DNA from: Halopseudomonas aestusnigri
GTDB lineage: Bacteria; Pseudomonadota; Gammaproteobacteria; Pseudomonadales; Pseudomonadaceae
Assembly: GCF_002197985.1 (NCBI RefSeq)
Contig: NZ_NBYK01000010.1
Span: 62,001 to 126,000, forward strand
Length of the DNA: 64,000 nt
Reading direction: 5' to 3'
The translations under genes and the position numbers were made by a program. Below, piece after piece: positions 19,737 through 29,245 of the stretch. The notes under the pieces were generated by a model. That model saw nothing but the letters and a program-made list of their open reading frames with translations, was not told the DNA's origin and did no database searches. Position 1 is the first letter of the stretch; each line of letters begins with the position of its first letter.

Positions 19737-20900
19737 GTGTTTACTGGACAGCCACTGCCTTACTTCCAACCCCTGATCGATACCGCCACCGGCCGCATTG
19801 CCGGTTATGAGGCGCTGGCGCGCCTGCGCGACGATGAGGGCAATATCAGCAGTGCCGGCCCACTGTTTACCGACCCTTCAGTCTCGCAGGCCGAGCTGCT
19901 GGAACTGGATCGCAACATCCGCAGGCAGGCGCTGGAACGCTTTCGCGATACCCCCGAAGGCTTTATCAGCCTGAATATTTCACCGGCCTGGGTCAGCCAG
20001 CTGCAGCCGGGCAAGCCACTGCCCAGCCTGCAGCTGCTTGAGGAGCTGGGGCTGCCAACAGACCAGATCGTTTTCGAAATCACCGAACTGCAGGGCAGTA
20101 TCGAGCAGCTGCGTGATGTAGTGCAGCGCTACCGTGCCGCTGGCATACGCATTGCCATCGATGATTTTGGCGCGGGATATTCGATGCTCGACCGGGTGCT
20201 GGCACTGGAACCCGACATTCTCAAGCTGGATATCCAGCTGTTCCGCCAGGCGGCAGCGGGCAACAGCAACAGCGGCGACTTTGTACGCGCGCTGGCACTG
20301 ATGGCGGAAAAGAGTGGCTGCTGGATCATCGCCGAGGGCGTGGAAACCGAACAGGAGCTGCACTTTGCACTGGAGTGCGGCGCGCGGTACGTTCAGGGCT
20401 ATCTGTTCGGCCGCCCGGAGGAGAACTTCCTGCCCAGCGACGCCGTGCAGAAGCAGTTCTCAATCATGCGCGATCATTACGTACGAGCCAAACTGGCCGA
20501 GCGGGAGAAGCTGGCGGCCCTGCGCAGCTCGCTGGCAGAGCTGTTCGCCGAACTGCGCCAGTGGCTGGCCCGCGGCGCACAGCCGACGCATCTGCCGGAC
20601 CCGCGCAACTACCCATGGCTGCTGCGCTGTTTCCTGTGCGACGCCGAGGGCACCCAGATTTCGCCGAACTTCGAATGGCGTGGTGACGCCTGGCACACCG
20701 ACCCGCGCTATCTGGACCATAACTGGTCCTGGCGGCCGTACTTCTATCAGATTCTCGCCGAGGCCGGCGAGGACAGCAGGGTCATCCTGTCGAACCGCTA
20801 CCGCGATGCCACGACCAATCAGTACTGCATGACCTCAGGGCTGTTCATCGACGACAGCCGGCACCTGTTGTTGGTCGACATCGACGCATCATTCCTCTGA
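19737..20900 (+). CDS. Cyclic-di-GMP phosphodiesterase (EAL domain) with a C-terminal sensory region
   Basis: A 387-residue cytoplasmic protein. The EAL domain (about 1-240) has the full catalytic set: YEALAR (E25-A-L), LNISP, EITE, DDFGAGYS (142-149), LKLD (Lys 163, Asp 165), IAEGVE (Glu 200) and the QGYLFGRP end, so it should cleave c-di-GMP. After a helix rich in charged residues (about 250-285) comes a domain of about 100 residues that resembles the YkuI C-terminal PAS-like domain and may sense a ligand. Start is GTG at 19737, four bases after a GGAGAA site; the ATG two bases earlier is in another frame. It is divergent from amt. Confidence 0.88.
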   Translation: MFTGQPLPYFQPLIDTATGRIAGYEALARLRDDEGNISSAGPLFTDPSVSQAELLELDRNIRRQALERFRDTPEGFISLNISPAWVSQLQPGKPLPSLQLLEELGLPTDQIVFEITELQGSIEQLRDVVQRYRAAGIRIAIDDFGAGYSMLDRVLALEPDILKLDIQLFRQAAAGNSNSGDFVRALALMAEKSGCWIIAEGVETEQELHFALECGARYVQGYLFGRPEENFLPSDAVQKQFSIMRDHYVRAKLAEREKLAALRSSLAELFAELRQWLARGAQPTHLPDPRNYPWLLRCFLCDAEGTQISPNFEWRGDAWHTDPRYLDHNWSWRPYFYQILAEAGEDSRVILSNRYRDATTNQYCMTSGLFIDDSRHLLLVDIDASFL

Positions 20901-22214
20901 TCAGCGCCGCTCCCGCGGCAAACTGATACTGACCAGCAGGCCGCCCTCTGGCGCCTGTTCAAGTGACAGTGTGCCGCCGTAGGCGACAACCAGATCCCGC
21001 ACAATGGCCAGCCCCAAGCCGTGACCCGGGGTCTGCTGATCAAGCCGCAGGCCGCGACTCAAAACCTGATCACGCGCATCACGATCAATACCGGGGCCGT
21101 CGTCTGCCACCTCAACGCAGAGGTGCTGAGCGTCCAGGCGCCAACTTAGCCTGACCCGGGCCCGCGCCCATTTGCAGGCGTTATCCAGCAGATTGCCGAG
21201 CAACTCGAGCATGTCTTCCCGGTCAAACGGCCAGCGCGTGTCCGACGCGCCGTCCAGCTTGATCTCGGGCAGCGCCGGATACAGGCTGGCCAGCGTCTGC
21301 ACCAGCGCCGGCAGATCGGTCGCCGGATCAAAACGCTTGGCACGCGACTGATCGGTTGCCAGTCTGGCACGCTGCAGCGTGCGCTCCAGCTGGTTACGCA
21401 TGGCCTGCAGCTGCGCCTGCAGCTCGGTCAGTTGCTCCCCAGGCAAACTCGGTGCGAGGGCATCAAGCCGGCTCTCGATCACCGCCAGCGGTGTTTTCAG
21501 AGCGTGCCCCAGGTCGCCGGCACTGTTGCGCGCACGCAGCAGCAGCGCCTCGATCTGCGCCCCAAGATGATTGATTTCTGTCACCAGCGGCTGCAACTCC
21601 TGCGGCACCTGCTCGCTCAGATGCAGACGTTCACCGCTGCGCCATTCGGCCAGTTCCTGCTGTACCCGCCGCAGCGGCAACAACGAGCGCCGCAGCAGCC
21701 ACTGCTGTATCAATACCGCCAGCAGCGTCACCAGCACAGCCAGAGCACTGATCCAGATGCTGGCCCGCCGAAACTCGGTCATCAACGGCTGATAATCGAG
21801 CGCCACGCTGATGGTCACCGGCTCCCCCGCCTTGCGGTATTCACCAGACCACACCAGCAGCTCCTGCCCCTGCGGGCCGGGCAGCAAACCGCTCTGCAAG
21901 CCATCCCCCGGCAGCGGCAGACGATGATCCCAGAGCGAACGCGAACGCCATTTCTCGCGCCCCTGAACAACGAAATAGCGCCCGGAATACGGCCTGCGGT
22001 AATCCGGATCAATCTTGTCCAGATCAAGAAACAGGCCGTCGGGGCCAACCGTCAGCGCCGCCAGCAGACTGTCGGTTTCGCGCTGCAGCAGCAGGGTCAG
22101 GTAATTGCGCTGTGCGCGGTCATAGAGCCATACGCTGCCCTGCACGATCAGCAGCACGCTGCACAACAGCAGCGGCACCAGCGTGGCCGCCAGCCGGCGA
22201 CTGATCGATGTCAT
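20901..22214 (-). CDS. Sensor histidine kinase, PhoQ-like
   Basis: Membrane sensor kinase of 437 residues. Two transmembrane helices (about 9-29 and 151-172) flank a periplasmic domain of about 120 residues, followed by a HAMP region. The phosphorylated histidine is His 237 in [16 protein letters not shown], a box very like that of PhoQ. The ATPase motifs follow: N box [10 protein letters not shown]1 DDGPGID and G2 GHGLGLAIV. Its start overlaps the regulator's stop by four bases, so the pair is coupled. The PepSY genes upstream suggest a sensor for envelope or cation stress. Confidence 0.9.
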   Translation of the reverse strand: MTSISRRLAATLVPLLLCSVLLIVQGSVWLYDRAQRNYLTLLLQRETDSLLAALTVGPDGLFLDLDKIDPDYRRPYSGRYFVVQGREKWRSRSLWDHRLPLPGDGLQSGLLPGPQGQELLVWSGEYRKAGEPVTISVALDYQPLMTEFRRASIWISALAVLVTLLAVLIQQWLLRRSLLPLRRVQQELAEWRSGERLHLSEQVPQELQPLVTEINHLGAQIEALLLRARNSAGDLGHALKTPLAVIESRLDALAPSLPGEQLTELQAQLQAMRNQLERTLQRARLATDQSRAKRFDPATDLPALVQTLASLYPALPEIKLDGASDTRWPFDREDMLELLGNLLDNACKWARARVRLSWRLDAQHLCVEVADDGPGIDRDARDQVLSRGLRLDQQTPGHGLGLAIVRDLVVAYGGTLSLEQAPEGGLLVSISLPRERR

Positions 22215-22882
22215 TCTGCGTGCCCGACCAGCACGTAGCCCTGGCCACGGCGCGTTTCGATCGCCTCGCGACCCAGCTTGCGGCGCAGGTGATTGATCAG
22301 CACCTCAATGACGTTGGAGTCACGCTCATCCTCGTAGTCGTACAGGTGCTCAGCCAGTTGCGTCTTCGACAGCACCTTGCCCGGATTGAGCATGAAGTAG
22401 CGCAACAGCTTGAACTCGCTGGCAGACAGGCTGAGCGGTTCGGCATCTCCGACCCGCACCTGCTGCTGCGCCTCGTCCAGCTGCAACCCGGCGACGCTGA
22501 GCAGCGCCTGGGGCACCCGACCGTGGGCGCGGCGCAGCAACGCCTGTACCCGCAGCAGCAGTTCCTCGTTGTGAAAGGGTTTGGTCAGATAATCGTCGGC
22601 CCCGGCCTGCAGCCCCTCGACCCGCTCAGTCCAGCGGCTGCGCGCGGTCAGAATCAGTACCGGCAGGCTACTGCCGGCTGCCCGCCAGCGCTGCAGCACG
22701 GCCAGCCCGTCCATACCGGGCAGGCCAAGATCGAGAATGGCAAGATCGTAGGGCTCCTGCTCCCCCAGCACCGCGGCATCGCGGCCATCGGTACGCCAGT
22801 CCACCGCATACCCGGCGCGTTTCAGCACGCTGCACAGGCTATCGGCCAGCGCCACATTGTCTTCCACCAGCAGCAGGCGCAT
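22211..22882 (-). CDS. OmpR/PhoP-family response regulator
   Basis: A 223-residue regulator. Receiver domain with the acidic pocket VEDN, phosphorylation site Asp 51 in [12 protein letters not shown] and Lys 101 in LTKPFHNEE. Winged-helix DNA-binding domain from about residue 125, ending with the typical [15 protein letters not shown] recognition helix and RRGQGYVL. Sequence style is closest to PhoP and PmrA. Its start overlaps the stop of the upstream PepSY gene (ATGA region at 22882), so the four genes form one transcript. Confidence 0.92.
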   Translation of the reverse strand: MRLLLVEDNVALADSLCSVLKRAGYAVDWRTDGRDAAVLGEQEPYDLAILDLGLPGMDGLAVLQRWRAAGSSLPVLILTARSRWTERVEGLQAGADDYLTKPFHNEELLLRVQALLRRAHGRVPQALLSVAGLQLDEAQQQVRVGDAEPLSLSASEFKLLRYFMLNPGKVLSKTQLAEHLYDYEDERDSNVIEVLINHLRRKLGREAIETRRGQGYVLVGHAE

Positions 22883-23220
22883 CAGTCGTCCTCTTCCGCA
22901 TCCAGCAGCTCGCCGCTGACAGCATCGTATTCCAGCTCCATAACCCGGCGATCACGGGTCACCAGCTCCAGTTCATAGATATAACGCCCGTCGTCCAGCT
23001 CCAGCTCGGCTTCCAGAAAGCGGCCGGGGAACCGCGTCAGCGCGTCTTCGATAAACACCGGCAGGGGCAAGATGCGCCCCTGCTCGGTTAGTGCCAGTGC
23101 TTCGTCCTGACTGAGGTCGTGTGCTGCCGCCACCCCTGGCAGCAGCACCAGTACACCCAGCAACAGGGCCGGCAGAGGACTGCGCGACCGATCAGTCGTC
23201 GCGGCGGTGTTCGAGCACAT
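22882..23220 (-). CDS. PepSY-domain protein (second of two)
   Basis: Small exported protein. The mature part has one PepSY-type module: [18 protein letters not shown] and an [17 protein letters not shown] core, then an acidic tail ending DAEEDD. A hydrophobic stretch [17 protein letters not shown] is a signal peptide. The start is uncertain: the frame is open to 23301, inside the neighbouring PepSY gene. I took the ATG at 23220, which overlaps that gene by 29 bases but leaves a sensible signal peptide. No clear ribosome binding site is present, so translation may be coupled. Confidence 0.72.
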   Translation of the reverse strand: MCSNTAATTDRSRSPLPALLLGVLVLLPGVAAAHDLSQDEALALTEQGRILPLPVFIEDALTRFPGRFLEAELELDDGRYIYELELVTRDRRVMELEYDAVSGELLDAEEDD

Positions 23221-23503
23221 CACCATTGGACGCATCCAGGTCAATATCCCACTCCTGCCCCTGGGCGTCGCGGATTTCGACTTCATAGATAAAACGGCCA
23301 TAGTGCTTGTCCAGGTCGGTATCAGTGATGGTGCCGGGTTGCACCGCCAATGCCTTTTCGTTCAGGCTTTCCAGGGATTGAATGGTACCCTGTTCCACCA
23401 GCCCGTTGACTTCATCCATGCGCACATCGTCGTCGGCCAGCAGTGCAGAACTGCCCAGCGCCAGGATTGCAGAACAGGAAAGAGCGAGAATGTGTTTGTA
23501 CAT
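23192..23503 (-). CDS. PepSY-domain periplasmic protein (first of two)
   Basis: Small exported protein of 103 residues: signal peptide MYKHILALSCSAILALGSSA with cleavage after ALLA, then an acidic PepSY-like module with [31 protein letters not shown]. PepSY proteins often lie next to two-component systems and are thought to modulate proteases or the sensor. A GGAGGA ribosome binding site precedes the ATG. It is the first gene of the PepSY-PepSY-regulator-kinase operon. Confidence 0.85.
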   Translation of the reverse strand: MYKHILALSCSAILALGSSALLADDDVRMDEVNGLVEQGTIQSLESLNEKALAVQPGTITDTDLDKHYGRFIYEVEIRDAQGQEWDIDLDASNGDVLEHRRDD

Positions 23504-23537
23504 GTTGGATTCCTCCGTTGCGTTTAGACAGTCTCAG

Positions 23538-23568
23538 ACTATAGCGCCGAGCTGAAACCAACCTTAAA
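23538..23568 (-). promoter_or_regulatory. Promoter with PmrA/PhoP-like box for the PepSY/two-component operon
   Basis: On the minus strand, TTTAAG-N5-TTTCAG (23568-23552) resembles the PmrA-type tandem box and overlaps the -35 position of a TATAGT -10 box (23543-23538). This would fit autoregulation by the adjacent regulator. It is a visual match only. Confidence 0.35.
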
Positions 23569-23601
23569 ATTGGCCGCGCACTCCAAGGGACCCCTTACCG
23601 C

Positions 23602-24681
23602 ATGACAGCCATCCAGGTTCGCGCTCCGGCATTGACGCTGCGAGCAGGGCATCGCGCCATTGAGCATATCCGCAACAACGGGTTACAGCCAGCCGACGTC
23701 CATATGATCCCCGGTGCGGCTGGCGGCCCCAAGGCGCTGGGCATTCAGGGGCTCGACCTGGCCCTGTTCGGCGAGTGGCTGCCACGCGCGCCCCAGCCGC
23801 GCAGCCTGATCGGCGCCTCGATCGGCAGTTGGCGCTTCGCTAGTGCCTGCATGCCTGACCCGGTGCACACCCTGCGCCAGCTGGGCGAACTCTATACCGC
23901 CATGCGCTTCCCCAAGGGTGTCACCATCCAGACCATCAGCGCCGCCTGCGGCCAGATGATCGACGAACTGCTGCAGGGGCAGTTTGAGGCCATCCTCAGC
24001 AATCCCAACTACCGACTCAATATCGTCGTGGTGAAAAGCCGAGGGCTGCTGCGGCATGATTCGCGCGCGCGCCTGGCGCTGGGCCTCGGTGGCGTGATCG
24101 GTGCCAACCTGCTGGGCCGTCGACACCTGGGGCGCTTCTTCGAGCGCGTCATTCTGCACGATCCGCGGCAATTGCCGGAGCTGGAAGAACTGCGCGACTT
24201 CACCAGCGCACACGTTGAGCTGACGCCGCAGAATCTGCGCTCGGCCCTGCTGGCGTCGGGCTCGATTCCCATGGTCATGGAAGCCGTTCGCGACATACCC
24301 GGCGCCGCGCCCGGTGTTTACCGTGACGGCGGTCTGCTGGATTACCACCTCGACCTGCCCTACACCGCCCCCGGCGTGATCCTCTACCCGCACTTTATTG
24401 ATCGGGTAGTGCCCGGCTGGTTCGATAAGACGATACCCTGGCGCAAGCACAACGCAGAGCAGCTTCGCGACGTGCTGCTGCTGGCCCCCTCACCCGAGTA
24501 CCTTGAGCGCCTGCCGCATCGCAAGCTGCCCGACCGCAAGGACTTCAACCGCTACGTCTATGACAACGACGGCCGTGAAGCCTACTGGCGCAAGGCGATG
24601 AGCGAGAGCCAGCGCCTCGGCGATGAATTTCTCGAACTGGCCGACTCCGGCCGTCTGATCGACCGCATCAAACCGCTGTGA
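23602..24681 (+). CDS. Patatin-like phospholipase
   Basis: A 359-residue protein of the bacterial patatin family with a Ser-Asp dyad. Nucleophile Ser 73 lies in GASIGS (GxSxG), the oxyanion loop is GAAGGPKALG (about 38-47), and the catalytic Asp 242 is in YRDGGLLDYH. No signal peptide, so it acts in the cytosol or at the inner membrane face, probably hydrolysing acyl esters of lipids. The following methyltransferase gene starts inside its stop (GTGA), so they form a two-gene operon. Confidence 0.85.
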   Translation: MTAIQVRAPALTLRAGHRAIEHIRNNGLQPADVHMIPGAAGGPKALGIQGLDLALFGEWLPRAPQPRSLIGASIGSWRFASACMPDPVHTLRQLGELYTAMRFPKGVTIQTISAACGQMIDELLQGQFEAILSNPNYRLNIVVVKSRGLLRHDSRARLALGLGGVIGANLLGRRHLGRFFERVILHDPRQLPELEELRDFTSAHVELTPQNLRSALLASGSIPMVMEAVRDIPGAAPGVYRDGGLLDYHLDLPYTAPGVILYPHFIDRVVPGWFDKTIPWRKHNAEQLRDVLLLAPSPEYLERLPHRKLPDRKDFNRYVYDNDGREAYWRKAMSESQRLGDEFLELADSGRLIDRIKPL

Positions 24682-25343
24682 GCGAGCAACACGAGGCACT
24701 GCCCTGCCCGCTCTGCGGCGCCGCAAGCCACTGGCTGCTGGATGATCGCAAGCGCAGCTACTGGCAGTGCGAGCAATGCCTGATGGTGCATGTACCGGCC
24801 CGCTGGCAGCTGACCGCCGAGCAGGAAAAGGCCGAGTACGACCGCCACGAAAACCATCCGGATGATCCGGGCTATCGACGCTTTCTCTCACGCCTGGCAG
24901 AGCCCCTGCTGGCGCGCCTGCCTGCCGCCGGCAGCGGCCTGGATTTCGGCTGTGGCCCGGGGCCGGCGCTGGCCATCATGCTGCGCGAACACGGCCATCA
25001 GGTTGCCCTGCACGATCTCTACTACCACCCCAACCCCGAAGCCCTGCGCCAGCAATGGGATTTCATCACCGCAACCGAGGTGGTCGAACATCTGGCCGCC
25101 CCGCGTGAGGTGCTTGAGCAGCTGTGGCAGTGCCTGAAACCGGGTGGCTGGCTCGGCCTGATGACCAAGCGGGTTACCAGTCCGGAGGCCTTCAGCCGCT
25201 GGCACTACAAGAGCGATCCGACCCACATCAGCTTTTTCAGCGAACAGAGCTTCCGCTGGCTGGCGGCAAAATGGCAGGCAGAGCTGGAACTGATCGGTGC
25301 CGATGTCGCGCTGCTGCGCAAGCCAGAGCTCAGCGCCGACTGA
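24678..25343 (+). CDS. Class I SAM-dependent methyltransferase with N-terminal zinc ribbon
   Basis: A 221-residue protein. The N-terminus has a treble-clef-type zinc site, CPLCG (9-13) and CEQC (31-34). The methyltransferase core follows, with motif I LDFGCGPGPALA, an acidic end of strand 2 in VALHDLYYHPN, and ATEVVEHLAAPREVLEQL typical of methyltransferase 11/23 families. Substrate unknown. The GTG start overlaps the patatin stop by four bases. Its 3' end overlaps the convergent CWC gene by 14 bases. Confidence 0.85.
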   Translation: MSEQHEALPCPLCGAASHWLLDDRKRSYWQCEQCLMVHVPARWQLTAEQEKAEYDRHENHPDDPGYRRFLSRLAEPLLARLPAAGSGLDFGCGPGPALAIMLREHGHQVALHDLYYHPNPEALRQQWDFITATEVVEHLAAPREVLEQLWQCLKPGGWLGLMTKRVTSPEAFSRWHYKSDPTHISFFSEQSFRWLAAKWQAELELIGADVALLRKPELSAD

Positions 25344-25554
25344 AACGCGCGGCAAAACCCGGCGGATCAGCCACAAACGACTGGATGCAACGCTGACAGA
25401 TGCAGGCCCGGTTGCGCTGCGCCTCAGGCACCAGTGCCAGCAGCCCTTGCGGCACCGTCAGCGCAAAGCACCAGCAGCTGCCGCTGTCAGCGGCACAGGC
25501 ATTGCTGCCGGCACAGAATGGACACCGCGCGGGGTCTGGCGGAGGGTTCGCCAT
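25330..25554 (-). CDS. Small cysteine-rich CWC-family protein
   Basis: A 74-residue protein with eight cysteines in metal-binding patterns, including ARCPFCAGSNAC, GSCWCF and CICQRC. The CWC motif in the middle matches the cysteine-rich CWC family of unknown function. I chose the ATG at 25554; an open frame continues upstream into the peptidase gene without support. It follows the NlpC/P60 gene by seven bases and probably shares its transcript. Confidence 0.7.
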   Translation of the reverse strand: MANPPPDPARCPFCAGSNACAADSGSCWCFALTVPQGLLALVPEAQRNRACICQRCIQSFVADPPGFAARFSRR

Positions 25555-25561
25555 GCGTGAC

Positions 25562-26071
25562 TCAGAGACTGCCCAATACCCGGCGCGCGCCCTTGAAGCT
25601 GCGCTGCCAGAAGGAGGATTCGAGTTCGTCCACACGCACCACGCCACCGCTGCTGGGCGCATGCAGAAAACGCCCATCGCCGATGTAGATGCCCGCATGG
25701 TTCACCCGCCCGCCGTTCATCGCAAACAGCACCAGATCACCCGGCGCGAGCGAGTTTTCCGGGGGTCTGGATACCTTCATGTTGTAGAGGTCCGAGGTGG
25801 TGCGCGGCAGACTTACACCCGCAGCTTCGCGGTAGACGTACTGAATCAGGCCGCTGCAGTCGAATCCGGTTGCCGGCGAACTGCCGCCCCAGCGATACGG
25901 AATGCCGACCAGACTGAACGCCTGGAACACCACATCGTGACGCTTGAGTTCATAGTCGGGGATGGACTCAACCGGGCTCGGCACGCTCACGGTGACCGGC
26001 GCCGGCGGGGCACTGGAGCAGCCTGCCAGCAGGGCAGCAATCAACAATGTCAGCAGTCCAGCGAGCCGCAT
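25562..26071 (-). CDS. NlpC/P60 (C40) peptidase lipoprotein
   Basis: A 169-residue lipoprotein that should cut peptidoglycan stem peptides (D-Glu to diaminopimelate bond). Lipobox LLAGC puts the lipidated Cys at 18. The catalytic Cys 72 is in GFDCSGLIQY, His 125 in VNHAGIYIG, and the third polar residue is likely His 137 in FLHAPSSGG. Length and layout are like the Spr/MepS group. The start has no competing ATG nearby. Confidence 0.92.
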   Translation of the reverse strand: MRLAGLLTLLIAALLAGCSSAPPAPVTVSVPSPVESIPDYELKRHDVVFQAFSLVGIPYRWGGSSPATGFDCSGLIQYVYREAAGVSLPRTTSDLYNMKVSRPPENSLAPGDLVLFAMNGGRVNHAGIYIGDGRFLHAPSSGGVVRVDELESSFWQRSFKGARRVLGSL

Positions 26072-26194
26072 CCGGCCACCTCCAGCACAGGGGTTCTGAT
26101 CAAAAAATGCACCGGGATCGGCGCGAGGTCAAGAATTTACTTTAACTTCATGTGCCAAGCGAGCAGCTTTTATGGAGAATTCAGAAAACACGGA

Positions 26195-26866
26195 TCAATG
26201 GTTGACGGTATACGCCAGCATCATGGACAGCTGGCACAGCGGCCGTCCACTTTCCGCCCGCCACTGATTGAAGGCGGCCTGCACGGTGGCCTGATCGCGC
26301 TGACTGGTCGGCGCCTTGTCGATGATGCCCTGCGCCTTCAGCGCAGCCACCACATCGTCGGTAGCCACCCAGGTATCCTTGCCGACCATGCGCAGCAGTC
26401 GCGGTGCCGACAACCCGCCCAGTTGGGCGCCGCGCTTGGCCAGCAACCGCCAGAGCCCGATAATATCGTCCACCGGCCAATCGGCGATCAGATTGCCAAC
26501 CGAGCCGTATTCGGCTCGCAGATCCAGCACCAGTTGCGCATTGCGCGGCACACTGCGCAGCTTGCCCAAGTGACGAATGATCCGGGTGTCGGCCATCAGT
26601 CGCTCCAGATGCTCGGCGCTCATCAGCACCACCTTCTCCGGATCAAAGCCAAAGAACACCTCTTCAAAGGCCGCCCACTTGGCATCCACCACACTGTGCT
26701 TGAGGCCTGCGCGGAACACCCGCAGGGCGATCATCGATAGATAGCGGTCGTCGCTGATCGCGCGTAACTGCTCGGCACTCCTGACCTGAGGCAGGCGCGC
26801 TTCCAGAGCAGCAGCCGATCCGAAGCGGTTGAGACAGTACTCGTGCAGCCAGCGGTAATCCTGCAT
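26195..26866 (-). CDS. DNA-3-methyladenine glycosylase I family protein
   Basis: A 223-residue protein of the Tag family (helix-hairpin-helix base-excision glycosylases that remove 3-methyladenine). Visible features are FRAGLKHSVVDAKWAAFEEVFFGFDP, the family's FRQxFSxxxVxxKWP-like region, and the later MADTRIIRHLGKLRSVPRNA stretch. The zinc-binding cysteines of E. coli Tag are not obvious, as in the shorter Pseudomonas homologues. It is followed upstream on the same strand by ttcA (15 bp gap). Confidence 0.8.
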   Translation of the reverse strand: MQDYRWLHEYCLNRFGSAAALEARLPQVRSAEQLRAISDDRYLSMIALRVFRAGLKHSVVDAKWAAFEEVFFGFDPEKVVLMSAEHLERLMADTRIIRHLGKLRSVPRNAQLVLDLRAEYGSVGNLIADWPVDDIIGLWRLLAKRGAQLGGLSAPRLLRMVGKDTWVATDDVVAALKAQGIIDKAPTSQRDQATVQAAFNQWRAESGRPLCQLSMMLAYTVNH

Positions 26867-26881
26867 CGGCTAATCCTGGGC

Positions 26882-27706
26882 TCAGAGGTTCATTACGCTC
26901 AGCACGCGCGAGGCAGCCTGCTCGTCGATACGCAGGCTGGCAAAATCGAACAACGCGGTATCGGCCAGCTGCGAGGGCTGAACGTTCTTCAGCGCCCGGA
27001 AGATATTCTCCACCCGCCCCGGGTTGGCCTTCTCCCAGCCCTGCAGCATCTCCTTGACGACCTTGCGCTGCAGGTTCTCCTGCGAGCCACACAGGTTGCA
27101 CGGGATGATCGGGAAGTTTTGCAACGTGGCATAGGCCTCGATATCCACTTCGTTGCAATACGACAACGGGCGTATCACCACGTTGCGGCCATCGTCCGAG
27201 CGCAGTTTGGGCGGCATGGCCTTGAGGTTGCCGCCAAAGAACATGTTGAGGAAGAAGGTCTCAACGATGTCGTCACGGTGGTGACCGAGCGCCATCTTGG
27301 TCGCGCCGATTTCATCGGCGAAGGTGTACAGGTTGCCCCGGCGCAGGCGCGAACACAGTGAACAGGTGGTCTTGCCCTCCGGAATCTTCTCCTTGACGAT
27401 CGAATAGGTGTCGCGCTCAAGGATGTGATACGGCACGCCAATACTCTCGAGGTAGGCCGGCAGCACCTCTTCAGGGAAGCCCGGTTGCTTCTGGTCCATA
27501 TTGACCGCCACCAGCTCGAACTTGATCGGCGCCACCTTCTGCAGGTACAGCAGCATGTCGAGCATGGTGTAGCTGTCCTTGCCGCCGGACAGGCAGACCA
27601 TCACCTTATCGCCGTCTTCGATCATGTTGTAATCGGTCACTGCCTCGGCAGTCAGACGACGCAGACGTTTCTGCAGCTTGTTCTGGTTAACGCTCAGGTG
27701 GCTCAT
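26882..27706 (-). CDS. ttcA: tRNA 2-thiocytidine (s2C32) synthetase TtcA
   Basis: Adds sulfur to cytidine 32 of some tRNAs using ATP and an iron-sulfur cluster. 274 residues. The PP-loop motif is [13 protein letters not shown]; the two cluster-binding pairs are CSLC and [25 protein letters not shown] is the conserved central block. N-terminus [18 protein letters not shown] is normal for the family. It may be co-transcribed with the tag-like gene downstream. Confidence 0.96.
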   Translation of the reverse strand: MSHLSVNQNKLQKRLRRLTAEAVTDYNMIEDGDKVMVCLSGGKDSYTMLDMLLYLQKVAPIKFELVAVNMDQKQPGFPEEVLPAYLESIGVPYHILERDTYSIVKEKIPEGKTTCSLCSRLRRGNLYTFADEIGATKMALGHHRDDIVETFFLNMFFGGNLKAMPPKLRSDDGRNVVIRPLSYCNEVDIEAYATLQNFPIIPCNLCGSQENLQRKVVKEMLQGWEKANPGRVENIFRALKNVQPSQLADTALFDFASLRIDEQAASRVLSVMNL

Positions 27707-27760
27707 GGACGGGGTACCGGCTCGGCAAAAACGGGCATTCTACTGAAATCTGCTGTACAT

Positions 27761-27802
27761 AAAAACAACAACCCCCGTCAGCAGTGCTGACGGGGGTTGT
27801 TG
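27761..27802 (-). terminator. Rho-independent terminator downstream of the Yip1 gene
   Basis: A perfect 18-bp stem (27766-27783 with 27785-27802), of which the inner bases form the loop. On the minus strand it ends in a T-run (complement of AAAAA at 27761-27765), so it terminates the gene that ends at 27849. Confidence 0.88.
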
Positions 27803-27848
27803 CTGGCTCAGGCAGGCCGGGAATGACGCCGAGGGGTCCCCAAACCAC

Positions 27849-28448
27849 TCAGCGAAGATAAACGGGACCGACGCCGAATCCCCAGAAGATGACCGAGGTC
27901 GCAATCATCGCAACCAGCACCACCAGACCCACGGCAAGCACGGAGCTGGAAAACAGGAAGCCCTCGTCACTGGGTATGTCCATAAAGATCGGAATACCCT
28001 GATACAGCAGGTACACCGTGTAGGAGATCGCTGCCGTGCCCACCAGCATGCCCAGCCAGAGGCTCGGATACAGCGCAGCAAGGCCGGCAATGAACAGCGG
28101 CGTGGCGGTGTAGGCGGCGAAGATCACACAATCGTTGAAGGTTGGATTGGCATCATAGGTGCGCGCCATCCAGTGAATGAAGGCGCCCATCACGGCAACG
28201 CCGGCCAGCATGGCGATATAGGACAGCACCGTCATCTGCAGGGCACTGGCCTGCGTCAGCTTGACCGGGTCCTCCGTGCCTATCGTCCAGCCCACCTGGG
28301 TGGTGCCGATATAGGCCGAAATGACCGGAATGGCGGCAAGCACAAGCACATGGGTGAGATACATGTGGCCAATGCTTTCGTCTTCGCCCTTGATTTCCTT
28401 CCATTCCTCATCGGGATGAGTGAATAGCCCCAGTACGTGATGGATCAT
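27849..28448 (-). CDS. Yip1-family inner-membrane protein
   Basis: A 199-residue protein with about five transmembrane helices, starting MIHHVLGLFTHPDEEWKEIK, the usual N-terminus of the bacterial Yip1-domain family (for example E. coli YohC-like proteins). Function unknown. It is a single gene with its own terminator; the 140 bp upstream should hold its promoter. Confidence 0.85.
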   Translation of the reverse strand: MIHHVLGLFTHPDEEWKEIKGEDESIGHMYLTHVLVLAAIPVISAYIGTTQVGWTIGTEDPVKLTQASALQMTVLSYIAMLAGVAVMGAFIHWMARTYDANPTFNDCVIFAAYTATPLFIAGLAALYPSLWLGMLVGTAAISYTVYLLYQGIPIFMDIPSDEGFLFSSSVLAVGLVVLVAMIATSVIFWGFGVGPVYLR

Positions 28449-28589
28449 GGTCTGACCTCCTGGTTATTATTCGGCTCCGCACGACAACAGCCGGCAGAGC
28501 AAGCGGACTGCGGGGTTACCCGCGCCCTGCATTGACTATAGCCAAAAAGAAAATGAAGTAAGGTGGTTTGCTTAGAGAGATTGGCGACT

Positions 28590-29201
28590 TCAGCTTTTGC
28601 CGTAATAGCGTTGCAGAATTAGCATGGCCTGGTTGATTTCCTGCGCGCGGGCGGTGCTGCCACCCCGGTCAGGGTGATGAACGCTGAGCATGCGTCGGTA
28701 CTGCCGCCGGCACGCCACGGCGTCGGCGCCCGGCTCCAGCCCCAGCACGGCCAGCGCGGCATCCACCTCTGGCGCGGAAACCGGCGCGCGGCGACGCCAG
28801 AAGCTGTCGATCAGCTGCTCCACGTCATCCCGGTTGGTCGTACGCCACTGCGCCCAGTCGAGGTAATAACGCCGCAGTGGGTCATCGACCTGCAGCGCCT
28901 CAGTGCCGGAGGCGCGTGGCTGAACCTGAATATTCAGGGCATGGATCTGCAGCGTCAGGCCGTCGTCACCCAGCTGGTCGGCCAACTGATAAAGCTGGTG
29001 AAACAGCAGAAAGTGCACCCGAAACAACTGCAACGGGTCGCGCAGCACTCCCGGTTCGGCAAACAGTGAATCAGGAAAGCGCTCGGCCAGTGCCTGCAAC
29101 AGGGCATATTCGCTCAGCCCTGCCGGATGGCCGTGCAGCAGTTGCAGCAGGCCCTCATCAAAGGCGTCGGGGAGCAGCATGTCGGGTTGCACATCAATCA
29201 T
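28590..29201 (-). CDS. DnaJ-related protein with C-terminal J domain
   Basis: A 203-residue protein. The N-terminal two-thirds match the DnaJ-related family (FRVHFLLFHQLYQLADQL, and DPLRRYYLDW). The last 65 residues are a J domain with the Hsp70-stimulating HPD motif in VHHPDRGGST. I chose the ATG at 29201 (MIDVQPDMLLPDAF); the frame stays open to 29285, but the extra part is Gly-rich and crosses the PhoB boxes of the divergent gene. It probably works as a co-chaperone for DnaK. Confidence 0.85.
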   Translation of the reverse strand: MIDVQPDMLLPDAFDEGLLQLLHGHPAGLSEYALLQALAERFPDSLFAEPGVLRDPLQLFRVHFLLFHQLYQLADQLGDDGLTLQIHALNIQVQPRASGTEALQVDDPLRRYYLDWAQWRTTNRDDVEQLIDSFWRRRAPVSAPEVDAALAVLGLEPGADAVACRRQYRRMLSVHHPDRGGSTARAQEINQAMLILQRYYGKS

Positions 29202-29245
29202 GTGCCCTAGTGTAACAGAGCCGCCACATACCCTCCCCTCCACGC

